DNA of 64,000 nt, taken from the NCBI GenBank assembly GCA_965153355.1, contig OZ231128.1:48112001-48176000 (forward strand), read 5' to 3'. The translations under genes were made by a program, and so were the position numbers. Under the pieces are notes generated by a model that ran no database searches, was not told the DNA's origin, and was given only the letters and a program-made list of their open reading frames with translations. Numbering within the stretch: the first letter of the stretch is position 1; every line of letters starts with the position of its first letter. The DNA is from Flaccisagitta enflata (Eukaryota > Chaetognatha > Sagittoidea > Aphragmophora). This document shows positions 24,461 through 36,955 of the stretch, piece by piece.

Positions 24461-25170
24461 CCCCAGTCAGTCAATTAGAATGTCTCAATCAGAGACATTA
24501 GATGCACATGTTTGGCGATGGCGGTGATTATGGTTCACAAGTTCAAAGATAGAGAGAGACAGAGAGACCATTCAGTCACTCAGTAAGACTCAATTTAAGA
24601 CAATCAGTTGTGCATGTTTGGACTTGACTGTGGTTGCAGTTCACATGTTCTTAGGGTAGGGCCATGGTGATTGAGTTGAAGAGTTGGCATTTGTCTTTAC
24701 CTATTGTGACATTTGTGTTTACTCATTATGACATTTGCTTTAACCCTTTGTGATGCTTCTCTTTACCTACTGAGACATTTGATTATGATTCATTGAATGG
24801 GACTGACTCATGATTTAATACCATCTACAAAGGACATGTACAGTCAATCAGAAGTATAGTCAAGCACTTACATCTTAGTGACTCATATTGAGTCATACTG
24901 AATGACGAAACGGTTCACAATAAGGGAGAGACCAGTGACAAGAGGGGCTAGCGGGGTCAGAATACATGTTAAGCATGTTTTCTTTATCTGCTCTGAAGGT
25001 TGCTCATATTCTTCAAAACCCTCTTTATATATACATATATACATGTATAAAAGGCTTCTGGGGAAATTGAAGGGGTAGATTCACCAAAGGGCAAAATGGA
25101 CTCAGTACCAATTCCAACCCCGCTAGCCCCTCTTCTCAGCGGTCTCTCCCTGAGAGAGAGAGAGAGAGAG

Positions 25171-25223
<53 letters not shown>

Positions 25224-25300
25224 ATTCAGTCAATCAGAATGTCTCAATAAGAGACAATCAGATCATCTGATTCAGATGCACATATTTGGCGATGGCAGTA
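17893..25300 (+). repeat. tandem array of ten about 740-bp units
   Basis: The landmark GACCAGTGACAAGAGGGG begins at about 18360, 19010, 19764, 20506, 21242, 21990, 22757, 23463, 24159 and 24930 (spacing 650-771, varying mainly with a (GA)n tract). Each unit holds ATTGTGACATTTGTGTTTAC words, a (GA)n tract and a palindromic module. Central units are nearly identical and the first, second and last are more diverged, as expected from unequal exchange. No reading frame spans a unit. Confidence 0.9.
18353..18583. mobile_element. palindromic module repeated in each array unit (first copy)
   Basis: GGGAGAGACCAGTGACAAGA with GGGGCTAGCGGGG at the left is matched by its exact reverse complement at the right, about 33 bp, enclosing about 165 bp that itself centres on an alternating TATATACATATA stretch flanked by CCCTCTTT and AAAGGGCTT. 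The module recurs in all ten units, so it was probably a MITE trapped before amplification. Confidence 0.7.
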
Positions 25301-25490
25301 GTTGTTCACAAACCCTGCCCACCCACACGGGACTTATTTACCCGTGTACTCAGCTTTTGTGACATTTGTTTCCACTCATGTATTCCACTCTGCCGTTTAT
25401 CTGCACTTAAGCATGCCGCGACTACAACAGTGCAATCTCCATTAACTTATTGTGACATTTGTTTTGCTTCATGACATCTGTCTTTACCTT
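25301..25490 (+). other. junction between the two tandem arrays, with a family P scrap
   Basis: CCCTGCCCACCCACACGGGA and TTACCCGTGTACTCAGC at 25315-25353 resemble the family P right end. Then single TTGTGACATTTGTTT words lead into the 50-bp array. Confidence 0.5.
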
Positions 25491-27343
25491 TCTTTTTTGT
25501 GACGTTTGTTTCTACTTATTGCTAATGATAACATGGCCTTTCTCTTTTGTGACGTTTGTTTCTACTTATTGCTAATGATAACATGGCCTTTCTCTTTTGT
25601 GACATTTGTTTCTACTTATTGCTAATGATAACATGGCCTTTCTCTTTTGTGACATTTGTTTCTACTTATTGCTAATGATAACATGGCCTTTCTCTTTTGT
25701 GACATTTGTTTCTACTTATTGCTAATGATAACATGGCCTTTCTCTTTTGTGATGTTTGTTTCTACTTATTGCTAATGATAACATGGCTTTTCTTTCTTGT
25801 GACGTTTGTTTCTACTTATTGCTAATGATAACATGGCCTTTCTCTTTTGTGACGTTTGTTTCTACTTATTGCTAATGATAACATGGCCTTTCTCTTTTGT
25901 GACGTTTGTTTCTACTTATTGCTAATGATAACATGGCCTTTCTCTTTTGTGACGTTTGTTTCTACTTATTGCTAATGATAACATGGCCTTTCTCTTTTGT
26001 GACGTTTGTTTCTACTTATTGCTAATGATAACATGGCCTTTCTCTTTTGTGACATTTGTTTCTACTTATTGCTAATGATAACATGGCCTCTCTCTTTTGT
26101 GACATTTGTTTCTACTTATTGCTAATGATAACATGGCCTTTCTCTTTTGTGACGTTTGTTTCTACTTATTGCTAATGATAACATGGCCTTTCTCTTTTGT
26201 GACATTTGTTTCTACTTATTGCTAATGATAACATGGCCTTTCTCTTTTGTGACATTTGTTTCTACTTATGGCAAATGATAACATGGCCTTTCTCTTTTGT
26301 GACGTTTGTTTCTACTTATTGCTAATGATTACATGGCCTTATTCTTTTGTGACGTTTGTTTCTACTTATTGCTAATGATAACATGGCCTTTCTCTTTTGT
26401 GACGTTTGTTTCTACTTATTGCTAATGATGACATGGTCTTTCTCTTTTGTGACGTTTGTTTCTACTTATTGCTAATGATAACATGGCCTTTCTCTTTTGT
26501 GACGTTTGTTTTTACTTATTGCTAATGATAACTTGGCCTTTCTCTTTTTGGGATGTTTGTTTCTACTTATTGCTAATGATAACATGGCCTTTCTCTTTTG
26601 TGATGTTTGTTTCTATTTATTGCTAATGATAACATGGCCTTTCTCTTTTGTGACGTTTGTTTCTACTTATTGCTAATGATAACATGGCCTTTCTCTTTTG
26701 TGACGTTTGTTTCTACTTATTGCTAATGATAACATGGCCTTTCTCTTTTGTGACGTTTGTTTCTACTTATTGCTAATGATAACATGGCCTTTCTCTTTTG
26801 TGACGTTTGTTTCTAATTATTGCTAATGATAACATGGCCTTTCTCTTTTGTGACGTTTGTTTCTACTTATTGCAAATGATAACTTGGCCTTTCTCTTTTG
26901 TGACGTTTGTTTCTACTTATTGCCAATGATAACATGGCCTTTCTCTTTTGTGACGTTTGTTTTTACTTATTGCTAATGATAACTTGGCCTTTCTCTTTTG
27001 TGACGTTTGTTTCTACTTATTGCTAATGATAACATGGCCTTTCTCTTTTGTGACGTTTGTTTCTATTTATTGCTAATGATAACATGGCCTTTCTCTTCTG
27101 TGACGTTTGTATCTACTTATTGCTAACGATAACATGGCCTTTCTCTTTTGTGACGTTTGTTTCTACTTATTGCTAATGATAACATGGCCTTTCTCTTTTG
27201 TGACGTTTGTTTCTACTTATTGCTAATGATAACATGGCCTTTCTCTTTTGTGACGTTTGTTTCTACTTATTGCTAATGATAACATGGCCTTTCTCTTTTA
27301 TGACGTTTGTTTCTACTTATTGCTAATGGTAACATGGCCTTGT
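25491..27343 (+). repeat. 50-bp satellite, about 37 copies
   Basis: Monomer parts in order: TTGTGACGTTTG, TTTCTACTTATTGC, TAATGATAACATGG, CCTTTCTCTT. Copies are mostly identical. One is 51 bp (near 26550). The commonest change hits the CpG of GACG, giving GACA or GATG. The last copies are the most diverged. No palindrome or coding potential in the monomer. Confidence 0.95.
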
Positions 27344-28061
27344 GTGGTGTGACACTTAATTCTAAGGATATAAAAATCGAGCTGAGACGCGCAGCACATT
27401 CTTGACAAGGAGAATGATAGAATCGGAATGTAGCCCCCAAAGCGGAGAGGCAAAAACAATCGTCACTACCCAGCACCCATAGTCCTTTTGTGACGTCTGG
27501 TTCTTAACACTTAGCAATTTCATCCTCACGGCGCCCTCAATTTCACCCAAAGAATGTATAGGTGTTACATTCCGCAACATCGAATGTCAAGTCTTGGAAC
27601 TGGTGAGTGACGGCACTTTTGGCATTTTTTTGTTGTTGTTTCAATCCGTCCATCCGTCCATCAGTCTAACAGCAGTACTTTGTCATCGCCTCTGTTCAAA
27701 TGTTTTATTAGCCTGTTCTAGCACCACTACTGCCCACCTGCACGGCTTTGGGTAGCCAGTTACCTCGCCTGGTTTCGTCAAATATAATCCTTCTCCATCT
27801 ATAGGCGTTATTTCGATCATGTTTTGTAAGCAATTTACTGTTCATAACTCTAATCTTTGTAAGGGAGCGCCTGATATATGATACTATCTACTTCTTTCCC
27901 CTCTTTTTTTCCCTTGTTTTTTTTCTTAGTTTCTTTGATGTTTTTTTCCCTAGGTTTCCTCCTCTTTGTTCTCAATGTCTTCTTCTCGATTCACCCTCTT
28001 TCAAAGTTTTCTGCTTTTCTCTTTGTAATATCATAAAGCTTCTTTGCTTTACCCGCTTTTT
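27344..28061. other. no gene seen; family P remnants
   Basis: 27640-27775 holds CCGTCCATCCGTCCATCAGT and CCCACCTGCACGGCTTTGGG, diverged family P parts. The rest is unrecognised. Confidence 0.45.
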
Positions 28062-28775
28062 GGGCAGCGGCCCCAAAGGGCCGATGTCCTGTAGGACACA
28101 GGGGGTAATTTCCAGACGTCCGTCCGTCCGTCCGTCCGTCCGTCCGTCCGTCCGTCCGTCCGTCCGTCCTTCCGTCCGTCCCCCCCCATTGGCCATCGAG
28201 GCCTAAAATCCTCACTCTCAGGCCTGATTTAGACCCTCTAAGCCCTCAAATCAGCCCTCCAGTCCTCAAATCAGCCCTCCAGACCTCAAATCAGCTCTCA
28301 AATCAGCTCTCCAGGCCTCAAATCTGCTCTCCAGGCCTCAAATCAGCTCTCAAATCAGCTCTCCAGGCCTCAAATCTGCTCTCTAGCCCTAAAATCAGCA
28401 TTCCAGGTTTCAAATCAGCCCTCCAGGCCTCAAATCAGCCCTCCAGGCCTCAAATCAGCTCTCAAATCAGCTCTCCAGGCCTAAAATCTGCTCTCCAGCC
28501 CTAAAATCAGCATTCCAGGCCTCAAATCAGCCCTCCAGGCCTCCAATCTGCCCCTAATGCCTCAAGCCTACCCCTGGATCTCATATCTAATCTTCAGGCC
28601 TAAAATCTTCCCCCTAAACCCCTAGGCCTGATATATTCCCCCTCAGGACGTCTGGAAATTACCCCCTGTGTCCTACAGGACATCGGCCCTTTGGGGCCGC
28701 TGCCCTGCTCTCAGTCCACTACTTCACTTGATCACTCCAAGCAGGGCATCGGGTACCGCTGACCATGTGCGATCC
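28062..28775 (+). mobile_element. family F foldback element with 20-bp core, copy 2
   Basis: Left inverted repeat GGGCAGCGGCCCCAAAGGGC, TCCTGTAGGACACAGGGGGT and TTTCCAGACGTCC; the right one at about 28645-28705 is its reverse complement. A (GTCC)n run at 28119-28182 is followed by a 20-bp repeat GCCTCAAATCAGCCCTCCAG. The tail after the right repeat ends GGGTACCGCTGACCATGTGC then GATCC. Confidence 0.8.
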
Positions 28776-28944
28776 TTGGATGACTAGTTTGTCTTTCTTC
28801 TTCTTCTTCTTTTTTTCTCTCCTCTCTCCTTTCTCTTTATCCTCTGTCTGCTAATTACGTTCCCACCCATTACACGGCCGCCATGACACTCATGGGTGTA
28901 AGTCTAAAGCGCCCCCTGAACTGCGAATTATGGGTGTAATTTCA

Positions 28945-28963
28945 TGTGTGTGTGTGTGTGGGT

Positions 28964-29016
<53 letters not shown>

Positions 29017-29020
29017 TGTG

Positions 29021-29065
<45 letters not shown>

Positions 29066-29095
29066 CTGTGTGTGTGAGACTGTGTGTGTCTGTGT
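28945..29095. repeat. (GT)n microsatellite
   Basis: GT run with scattered GAGT and GACT interruptions, followed by an A/G-rich tract to 29150. Confidence 0.95.
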
Positions 29096-29150
29096 CGGTG
29101 TCAAAAAAAAAGAAAAAGAAAAAAAGAAAAGAAAAAAAGAAAAGAAACAA

Positions 29151-30171
29151 CCTGTTAGAGGATCTTGCAAAACAAGGTGAGCGTAGGAAAACACTTGAAA
29201 TAAGGTTGCAAGAAAGAATTGCTCTTCTCATTCCTCGTTTCATTTTTCATTGTTGCCCAAAATTGCTTTCCTCCCCAGTTACTTACTCTTTCTTCTTTGA
29301 CTGTAAGAAGCGTTCAGAAGGGTTGGGATTTATTCATGCTTTTTTGAGAGCATTCGAAAACATCTAGTCATTGATTTAAGTAGATATTCAAAATACTGAT
29401 ATATCATTCACGAAGCTATGTACGGAAGGCTTCAGAAACCTCAAGTAGGGCCTCTATCTTTACGTTTCCATGAAAAACTGAGGTCTAAAATCTTCAGCAT
29501 TGTTGAATTTCTAAACCCATAGAAATTGAAAGCCCTCATTGTGAGGCTGATTACTGTTCATAGAATAGAAAAATTTTTATTTGGCAAATTAAAAATGTCT
29601 CATTCACATACTATGCTACTCTACATCCTGCTTTGAAGGGTTATGGAAGGGGTCATTTTGTATGCCTCTTCCAACGCTTCCATTTCCGGTTTCCCTTCTC
29701 TTTTTTGCAGTAGCTATCGCATCCACCAAAATGAAAGCAGTCAAACGCTTCCACATCCCTGACACTTTGGTCCCCGCTTTGGTTGGTCTGTCACACTTTA
29801 CTCTTTTGACACTGAGGGGTGGTTTTTGCAAGTGATTCTTAATTCATTGATGGGATCATGTTTAAAAAGAAACAACAAAAAACTGATTTCATTTACTTTT
29901 CCCTACGGTACCATATCCGAAAAGAAAAAAAAACATCAAAAAGCCACTCTAATCCGCGCAAGCATGAACGAAACTTTAAACTCACATTGTTTTTCCTCCT
30001 TCTTATTTTTCTTTTATATAGGCGCCTACGCAGAGAGTTTAATCAAATTTCGCTTCCCTCTTTTTTTCTCGACCTAATCGCATTTTCACATCCTCCTCGT
30101 TAAAGGATGCATTCGCTCTACTCAGGCATCAAACGACCCCAGGCCCATTCTATCCCTCAGCTATGCCTTTT
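29151..30171. other. no gene seen
   Basis: One kilobase with no repeat structure that I recognise. The frame over 28930-29367 begins in the GT tract. Frames at 29826-30103 are A/T-rich and lack features. No splice-supported exon found. Confidence 0.35.
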
Positions 30172-30756
30172 GGGCAGCGGCCCCGAAGGGGACGAAGTCC
30201 TGTAGAACACAGGGGACTTTCGTTTGTTCGTTTGTTCGTTCGTTCGTTCGTCTGTCCATTTGTTCGTCCCCCCCAGGCCCTCTCAGGCCTAAAATCTGCC
30301 CTCTCAGGCCTAAAATCTGCCCTCTCAGGCCCAAAATTGGCCTTCTCAGGCCTGAAATCTGCCCTCTCAGGCCTTGAATCTGCCCTCTCAGGCCTAAAAT
30401 TTGTCCTTCCAGGCCTGAAACCTATCCTCTCAGGCCTTAAATCTGCCCTCTCGGGCCTCTCAGATTCAAGGCTTGAGAGGGCAGATTTCAGGCCTGAGAG
30501 GACAGATTTCAGGCCTGAGAGGGTCTGGGGGGCGGACGGATGGATGGACGGACGGAAGGACGACGGACGGACGGACGGACGGACGGACGGACGGACGGAC
30601 GGACGGACGGACGGACGGACGGACGGACGGACGGACGGACGGATGAGTCCCCTGTGAAGGACTTCAGTGCCTGCTGCCTCTCATTCTGATTTACAACCAT
30701 GCAAAGCAGGGCAACGGGTATCGCTGACCACGTATTGCCCTTGGGCGACCTGTTCC
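30172..30756 (+). mobile_element. family F foldback element with 21-bp core, copy 3
   Basis: Left repeat GGGCAGCGGCCCCGAAGGGG, TCCTGTAGAACACAGGGGAC, then TTTCGTTTGTTCG. The core is CTCTCAGGCCTAAAATCTGCC-like, 21 bp, and it flips to the opposite strand near 30465. Then a (GGAC)n run to 30643 and a degenerate right repeat. The tail ends TTGCCCTTGGGCGACCTGTTCC. The (GGAC)n run is much longer than in the other copies. Confidence 0.7.
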
Positions 30757-30789
30757 CCATGCAATGGGAAATAGGCGCTCATATAGGAT

Positions 30790-30960
<171 letters not shown>

Positions 30961-31019
30961 TCGCACAGTCAAACAGACATGGACGGAGAGAGAAAAGAAA
31001 ATGTCTTTTTGTCGTATGA

Positions 31020-31275
31020 ACGAAATTGATTCTGTGAAGAAACTTTAAAAACTGCAAAAGACGAGAACTGCATGGAAAGTGGAAACCTAAATTGCCGATA
31101 GAATGCTAGTGAAGGCATGATTCAGAAAAACGAGGGCAATCAGGATTCTACACAATGAACTAAAGTGATTCCGCGAAAAAAAAATAGTAATAGCTGCAAA
31201 AGATGGCAAAAACTACATCGAAACCTAAAATTCAGATAAAATGCAAGGAATGATTCAGAAAAAGGACCTGAATAT
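31020..31275. repeat. diverged tandem duplication, unit about 150 bp
   Basis: CTGCAAAAGACGAGAACTGC at 31050 parallels CTGCAAAAGATGGCAAAAAC at 31194, and ATGATTCAGAAAAA recurs at both right ends. Confidence 0.55.
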
Positions 31276-31366
31276 GTCCACATCCCATACCAAAAGCGAT
31301 CTGAATTCTGCCCACATTCCATGCCAAAAGCGGCAAAACACAAATACAGACACAGACACAGACAAA

Positions 31367-31676
<310 letters not shown>

Positions 31677-32185
31677 TCGCTCGCGCTTGCGCTTGCGATT
31701 CCAGGTGCACCTATAACAATTTTGTCACTCTCTCCTTGTCTGTCGTTCGCTTTTAGTCGTTGCAGTTTACAGACATTTTCTCTGGCAATTTGGTTTTGAC
31801 TTATCCTTCCTCGTTTTTTCTACTGTTTTCTTTAGAGTGTTGTATCATCCTGGATATTTATACAATTGGTAAGCGGGTGAGCGTGGATGTTGTTTCGAGA
31901 GCCCCGGATGTTTGAAACAAGTGCGGTTGGTAAACCAAGCGTACACTGCAGTTTAGAATGAAAAAAAGTCTTTCAGGTGCACAAAAGAACAAATTTACTG
32001 ATGAATTCTTGGAAGGCAGGAACAGTGGTTTTAAACCACATTAATTCAAAAGTAAATTTCTTTGTCCTACAGTTTACGTGACGACGTTAACATGATTTGT
32101 TTAAAGTAAAATGCTTGGAAAGCTTTCTTAATTATCCTCTCAAAACAGCAAAGTGGCGAGGGTGCAAGGAAGAAGCAACTACCAG
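31677..32185. other. no gene seen
   Basis: No supported exon or repeat. Confidence 0.35.
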
Positions 32186-32322
32186 TAGCTTGCGGGTTAA
32201 CAGGGGGCGAAATGTCCGTTTACACACTTTTCAACTCAACCATTAAGCACCAACCAACCGACAAACCAACGGGCGCGGACGGGGGCAGCTTCTTATGTAG
32301 TTGCAAGCACGCGACTTGAAAG
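32186..32322 (-). mobile_element. family P element, reversed, diverged
   Basis: GCGAAATGTCCGTTTACACA, an ACCAACCAACCGACAAACCA run and GTTGCAAGCACGCGACTTGA. Confidence 0.45.
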
Positions 32323-32572
32323 TCTCCCTTCTTTCGCGTGAATTATATCTTCTGGAAAGGCATATTCTTCTGAATCTCTCCTTTCCTTTTCTTCATATTT
32401 TTTTCTTCTTTCTTGTCCGTCCTAAATGCTGTAGTTATAACACTCATTCCGTCTATCATATCCAAAACATCGGAAAACATCATAAAACAGAAATAGCGTC
32501 TCTAAACGAAAGCTAAAGATACCTTTGAGGAAAGGAAGATCAGAGCGGGCAGAGAGAAAGAGAGAGACAGAG

Positions 32573-32575
<3 letters not shown>

Positions 32576-32665
<90 letters not shown>
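32576..32665. repeat. (GA)n microsatellite
   Basis: Pure GA, followed by CTGACTGACAGAGA. Confidence 0.95.
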
Positions 32666-32668
<3 letters not shown>

Positions 32669-33732
32669 ACTGACAGAGAAAAGGGTTTACTATAAGGGAC
32701 ATGGTAGAAATGTTACATCATATTAAAAGGAGACTTGTTGAAAATGAAATACTTAAAAGTACGAAACGATTGCCAATCTTCTATGTGAGCTAAAGCTTTG
32801 TTTGGATAAACTGGGACAGCCCACTAGTCACACGGACATACACAATTTAGATTGTATTCGCGATTCGTCAGGAATGACTTGTGGTTGGTCAGGGGCAGCG
32901 ATATTTAGATTTTTTGGGTCATCCAAAAATCACATTATCTACCAACAGACAGACCTACCAACGGAAGCACCATAACAACATTGTCGTTTTTACTCCTCAA
33001 AACCCCCATGTAAAATAAAGGAGCTCGCATTTGCGGCTCCGATGGGTAAAAAATGGGTAAAAAAACCATTATGAATTTATCATTGGCGATTGGCCAAGGT
33101 TTCCAATGAACCATAAAAAAGAAAAGATAAAGTCGAAACAACGAGGAAATAAAAGAAAAAAACCGGAGCCGTTATCCATATCACATCAAATGAAAGTGAA
33201 TGAAACTGTCGATAGCAAAGACTGATAGAACCCCGCCTCTCGAATAATGTATCATTAATAAAACAGAAACCAGAACAGAAAAGGGGTCAGCGACCGACTT
33301 TTTAAAAAGAATTAACCATTCGAAGTTTTATCAAGGCTATCCATTTTTAAGAGACAAAACAATTGAAAAGAAAATTTGACTCAATATTTGACCGACAGAA
33401 AGTAAAAAACATGTCCACACCTGTAGACTTTCTAAAGGTATGCCGGGAATTATGTGAAGTGCGTGAACATGCCAAACAAAAACTATCAAATCTACCATTT
33501 GCCATATGAGATAGCCATATAAGTGTGATAGATTATGGAAATAATTGCTTGTTGGAAATAACGCGGGCAGAAATGATATATTTCTGCCTGCAGATTTCCC
33601 TATGTAACCAATGGAACACTCTCTATAACACTTTTGACACTCTCTGAACATGAAAGCTGATAGTCAAGATAAGACAAGACAAGAGAAGAATGACAATAAT
33701 CAAAAACAACGACAAACACTGGTTTTAGGGCA
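32666..33732. other. no gene seen
   Basis: A frame at 33337-33651 on the minus strand has 104 codons but no domain and no codon or splice support. A weak family P-like scrap lies at 32885-32960. Confidence 0.35.
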
Positions 33733-34164
33733 CAGGGGTGTGTATAGTTCCATGACCTTTGATTAGTTTCCTTCCCCCCCCCTCCCCTGGTTCTTTGATT
33801 TTCTTCCCTGCGCGATCAAAAAATCATTGATTTTCTTCTTTATATCGTACTAATATAGTACTTTTTTTGATTTATTAGTATAAATATGTGTTGTAGAGAT
33901 GAGATATCAATATCAATGTTGAAAAAATGTAATTAATCTGCGATTTTATGAATGTTTATGTTACATAAGCTTGTTTAAATGATGCGATAAACTTTATTCC
34001 AAGATAGTAACAAATGTGTAAAATCTTCCTTTATTTTCCTCTCTCTCTTTTTTTCCTCCAATTACCCTCCCTATTTCCAGACCCTTTGATTCTCCTCTCC
34101 CCTGCCGCATGCCTGGGGGGGGGAGGAGAGAAGAAAGGGGAATGTGGAACAATAAACACGCCTG
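33733..34164. mobile_element. hAT-type MITE, 432 bp
   Basis: Begins CAGGGGTGTGTATAGTTCCA and ends AAACACGCCTG. Flanks TTAGGGCA (33725-33732) and TTTGGGCA (34165-34172) agree at 7 of 8 positions. CAGGGGTG ends with 8-bp duplications are typical of hAT elements. The 314-bp copy at 57205-57518 has the same ends. Confidence 0.7.
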
Positions 34165-34935
34165 TTTGGGCATCATCTTAATCTAAATATTGTGTACTGC
34201 GGTACCACAGGGGGGGCCGGCAGGGTACCAAACATGCCGTAAGAATTATTTTTTTCTTGTTTCACACAAATTCATGTCAAACTAAGAAGAATCTGCTGTC
34301 AAATCAATTCTTACGGCCTAGGAAAATTATTCTTAGTATTATAAAAAAATTATTAAAAACAGATTGCAATGGAAATCGTTGCAGAATAGGTTGAGGAAAC
34401 ATTTTCTCGTTCTTAACAAAATGTAGCGAAGGATAACTCAACTATGTTTCACTTCATTATCAACTGCACTATGACAAACAAAAATCAGGTTGCGTTAGTA
34501 ATCAAAGATTACAAATTGATCAAAGAATTTCTTGATAGTGACTTTTTCTGACCATAAAAAGATCAAAAATCAAAACTAAGTGGTAAAATTTGTTCCAAAG
34601 AAAAAAGACATACCCTAAAAGAGGTCTTTACACATTATCAGCCTCCTTCCTCCTCTGGCGGTACCATGGCCACTGGTCAGCAAGCCTCACACGTGGCCAA
34701 CGTAATGGTGAATAATGATTGATGATTAATGGTGGCACTGACGAATCACGTTTCCCCTGACCATGTGAGAGTTGCCAATGACGTCAAAACGTCATGAATA
34801 TTCAGTCAAACTGCCAAATAGGCTTCAGTTTGGCCACTGCTCATCAAACGTGCCTCATCTACTGGATGCGTTCACTTGTTAAAGATTCTCACTGTTTAAA
34901 GGACACAGAACACGCTTATATGATTGGAACCAGAT
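34165..34935. other. no gene seen
   Basis: GCGGTACCACAGGGGGGGCC at about 34200 and CTCTGGCGGTACCATGG at about 34657 may be ends of another decayed inverted element. Not resolved. Confidence 0.35.
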
Positions 34936-35122
34936 GTAGAACAAACACTTATACTTTCATTATGGAGATACATTGCAAAAGCAGAACAGAACTTAGCCTA
35001 AATTTCTGAATCCACTTTGGGAAACATCATCCTCTTGGCCTCTGGATTCGAAAATTTAGGTTCTGTTCTGCTTTTGCACTGTATCTCCATAATAAAAGTA
35101 CAAGTGTTTGTTCCACTTCTAC
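34936..35122. repeat. foldback palindrome, arms about 65 bp
   Basis: GTAGAACAAACACTTATACT, ATTATGGAGATAC and GCAAAAGCAGAACAGAA at the left face TTCTGTTCTGCTTTTGC, GTATCTCCATAAT and AAGTGTTTGTTCCAC at the right, around a 55-bp loop. Probably a small MITE; no duplication was established. Confidence 0.8.
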
Positions 35123-35574
35123 AACCGGCGCTTGCGATGACATTTCGCCAACTGGAACAAGATGATTACACTTTTGAAAAGTTCCATGCTAAAAACGAGT
35201 TCTTGCGATACAGAGCACATTTCTTGTTGTTTGTGTCTGTTAAGCCTCTCTGTGGTAGGGATTGAGGTGAATTTTGATAATTCTAAGGATAGTTGTGAGG
35301 GGTCCGGATGAAACACCAGTAAGAGCTCCCAAGGCTCCTGTCTTTATTCTAAAATTCTCGTTTTAAAGTAATGTTGCCCAACTCATAAGAAATTATCATT
35401 CCCACAAGGAATTCAAAATCGTTTTGTTTCATCTAATTTGGCGTGAAACACCCGAACCCTGTATTTAAAGATTGGTATTGTTTTTCACTAACAATTTTCA
35501 TCTAACTATGGCAAAGAAAAAAAACAAACAACTTGTTTTTCTTATTTCTGCCAAACCAAAGGCTTGAACTATAG
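35123..35574. other. no gene seen
   Basis: An 82-codon frame runs out of the palindrome to 35265. I see no evidence that it is coding. Confidence 0.35.
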
Positions 35575-35978
35575 AAAATCTATGACCGTTTGAAAGATCT
35601 TCGAAAAATCTTCCAAATGCGACGTTGCTGGTCTCAGTAGCTTTTTTCGTTTAGAAATGGCATCAGATTGAAGAAATATATCACTGATTGAAAAAAGGCT
35701 GAAAAAAGGCAAATTTTAGCTTTTTTTCCTACTATTGATTTTAGTTTCAACGTTTTTACCAATAAAGGCGGCTCTCGCCGGCTGGAAAAAAGTCGTAAAT
35801 GGGAGTCTTTTTTTTCATTGCATCTTCTTCTGTGTGCATCTCATGATGTCTGGTTGACTGCCTCCTGTTTTTGTCATTCAATCTGTCTCTCTGCGTCTCG
35901 TTTTTGGTCTTCCTTTGTCTTTGAATGTGTGCATGTGTGCTTGCGTGTGTGTGTGTGTGTCTCTCTTTCTCTTTCACT

Positions 35979-36249
<271 letters not shown>

Positions 36250-36289
36250 AAGTGCTCTCTCTCTGCCTTTTCCTTTCTCTTCTCTCTTT

Positions 36290-36320
<31 letters not shown>

Positions 36321-36644
36321 AGAATAAATGCAGCTAGCGTAAAACTCAGGGTCAATTTGTGTAACATCCTGGCTCTTCTGTCTTGTTACATAGGGGTCGA
36401 AAAATAGGATCAATGAAAAATCTCGATTTTCGCAAAAATGCGAAAAAATAAAAAAAGATTAAAAAATTCATAGCGCCAAAACTAATGATGGTAGAGACTT
36501 CTGGTTGGCGCCATTTGAAAGAGAAAAATAAGCTCTTTCTTAGCTGTGAATATCAAAAAATGTGTCATCCCAGGCAGGAAATGGCTCAACTTCCGCAAGT
36601 GCCCCAAATCGAAAATGGAAAACCCGATTTCTCCCCTACGTTTC

Positions 36645-36674
36645 AAAAAGTCGAATTACGTAATTCGACTTTTT
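36645..36674. repeat. perfect 30-bp palindrome
   Basis: Each 15-base half is AAAAAGTCGAATTAC read inward; the centre is TACGTA. Confidence 0.95.
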
Positions 36675-36955
36675 TCCAATCAATAGTGCAACCCAGAATT
36701 GTCACAGCTACTTGATATCCATGAGCAAATTAAAGAGCTTCAAGTTTTCTTTAAAATGGCGCCAAAAACGAATTTTTAACTCAAAGCGTTTAGTTTTTAT
36801 GTTAAAACAAACTAAAAACATGAAGATCCTATAATGGGCTTTTCCAATTCCTGACAACCTATCTTCATTCCAATGCCATTTCTAAACGGATAAAGCTAGG
36901 GCATCCAGCAAGGTCTCATTTGAAAGATCTTTCACATAGCTTCAAAATGATCACC

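Noticed and set aside
25491-27343. CRISPR array
   Set aside because: Direct tandem 50-bp monomers with no unique spacers, in animal-like DNA.
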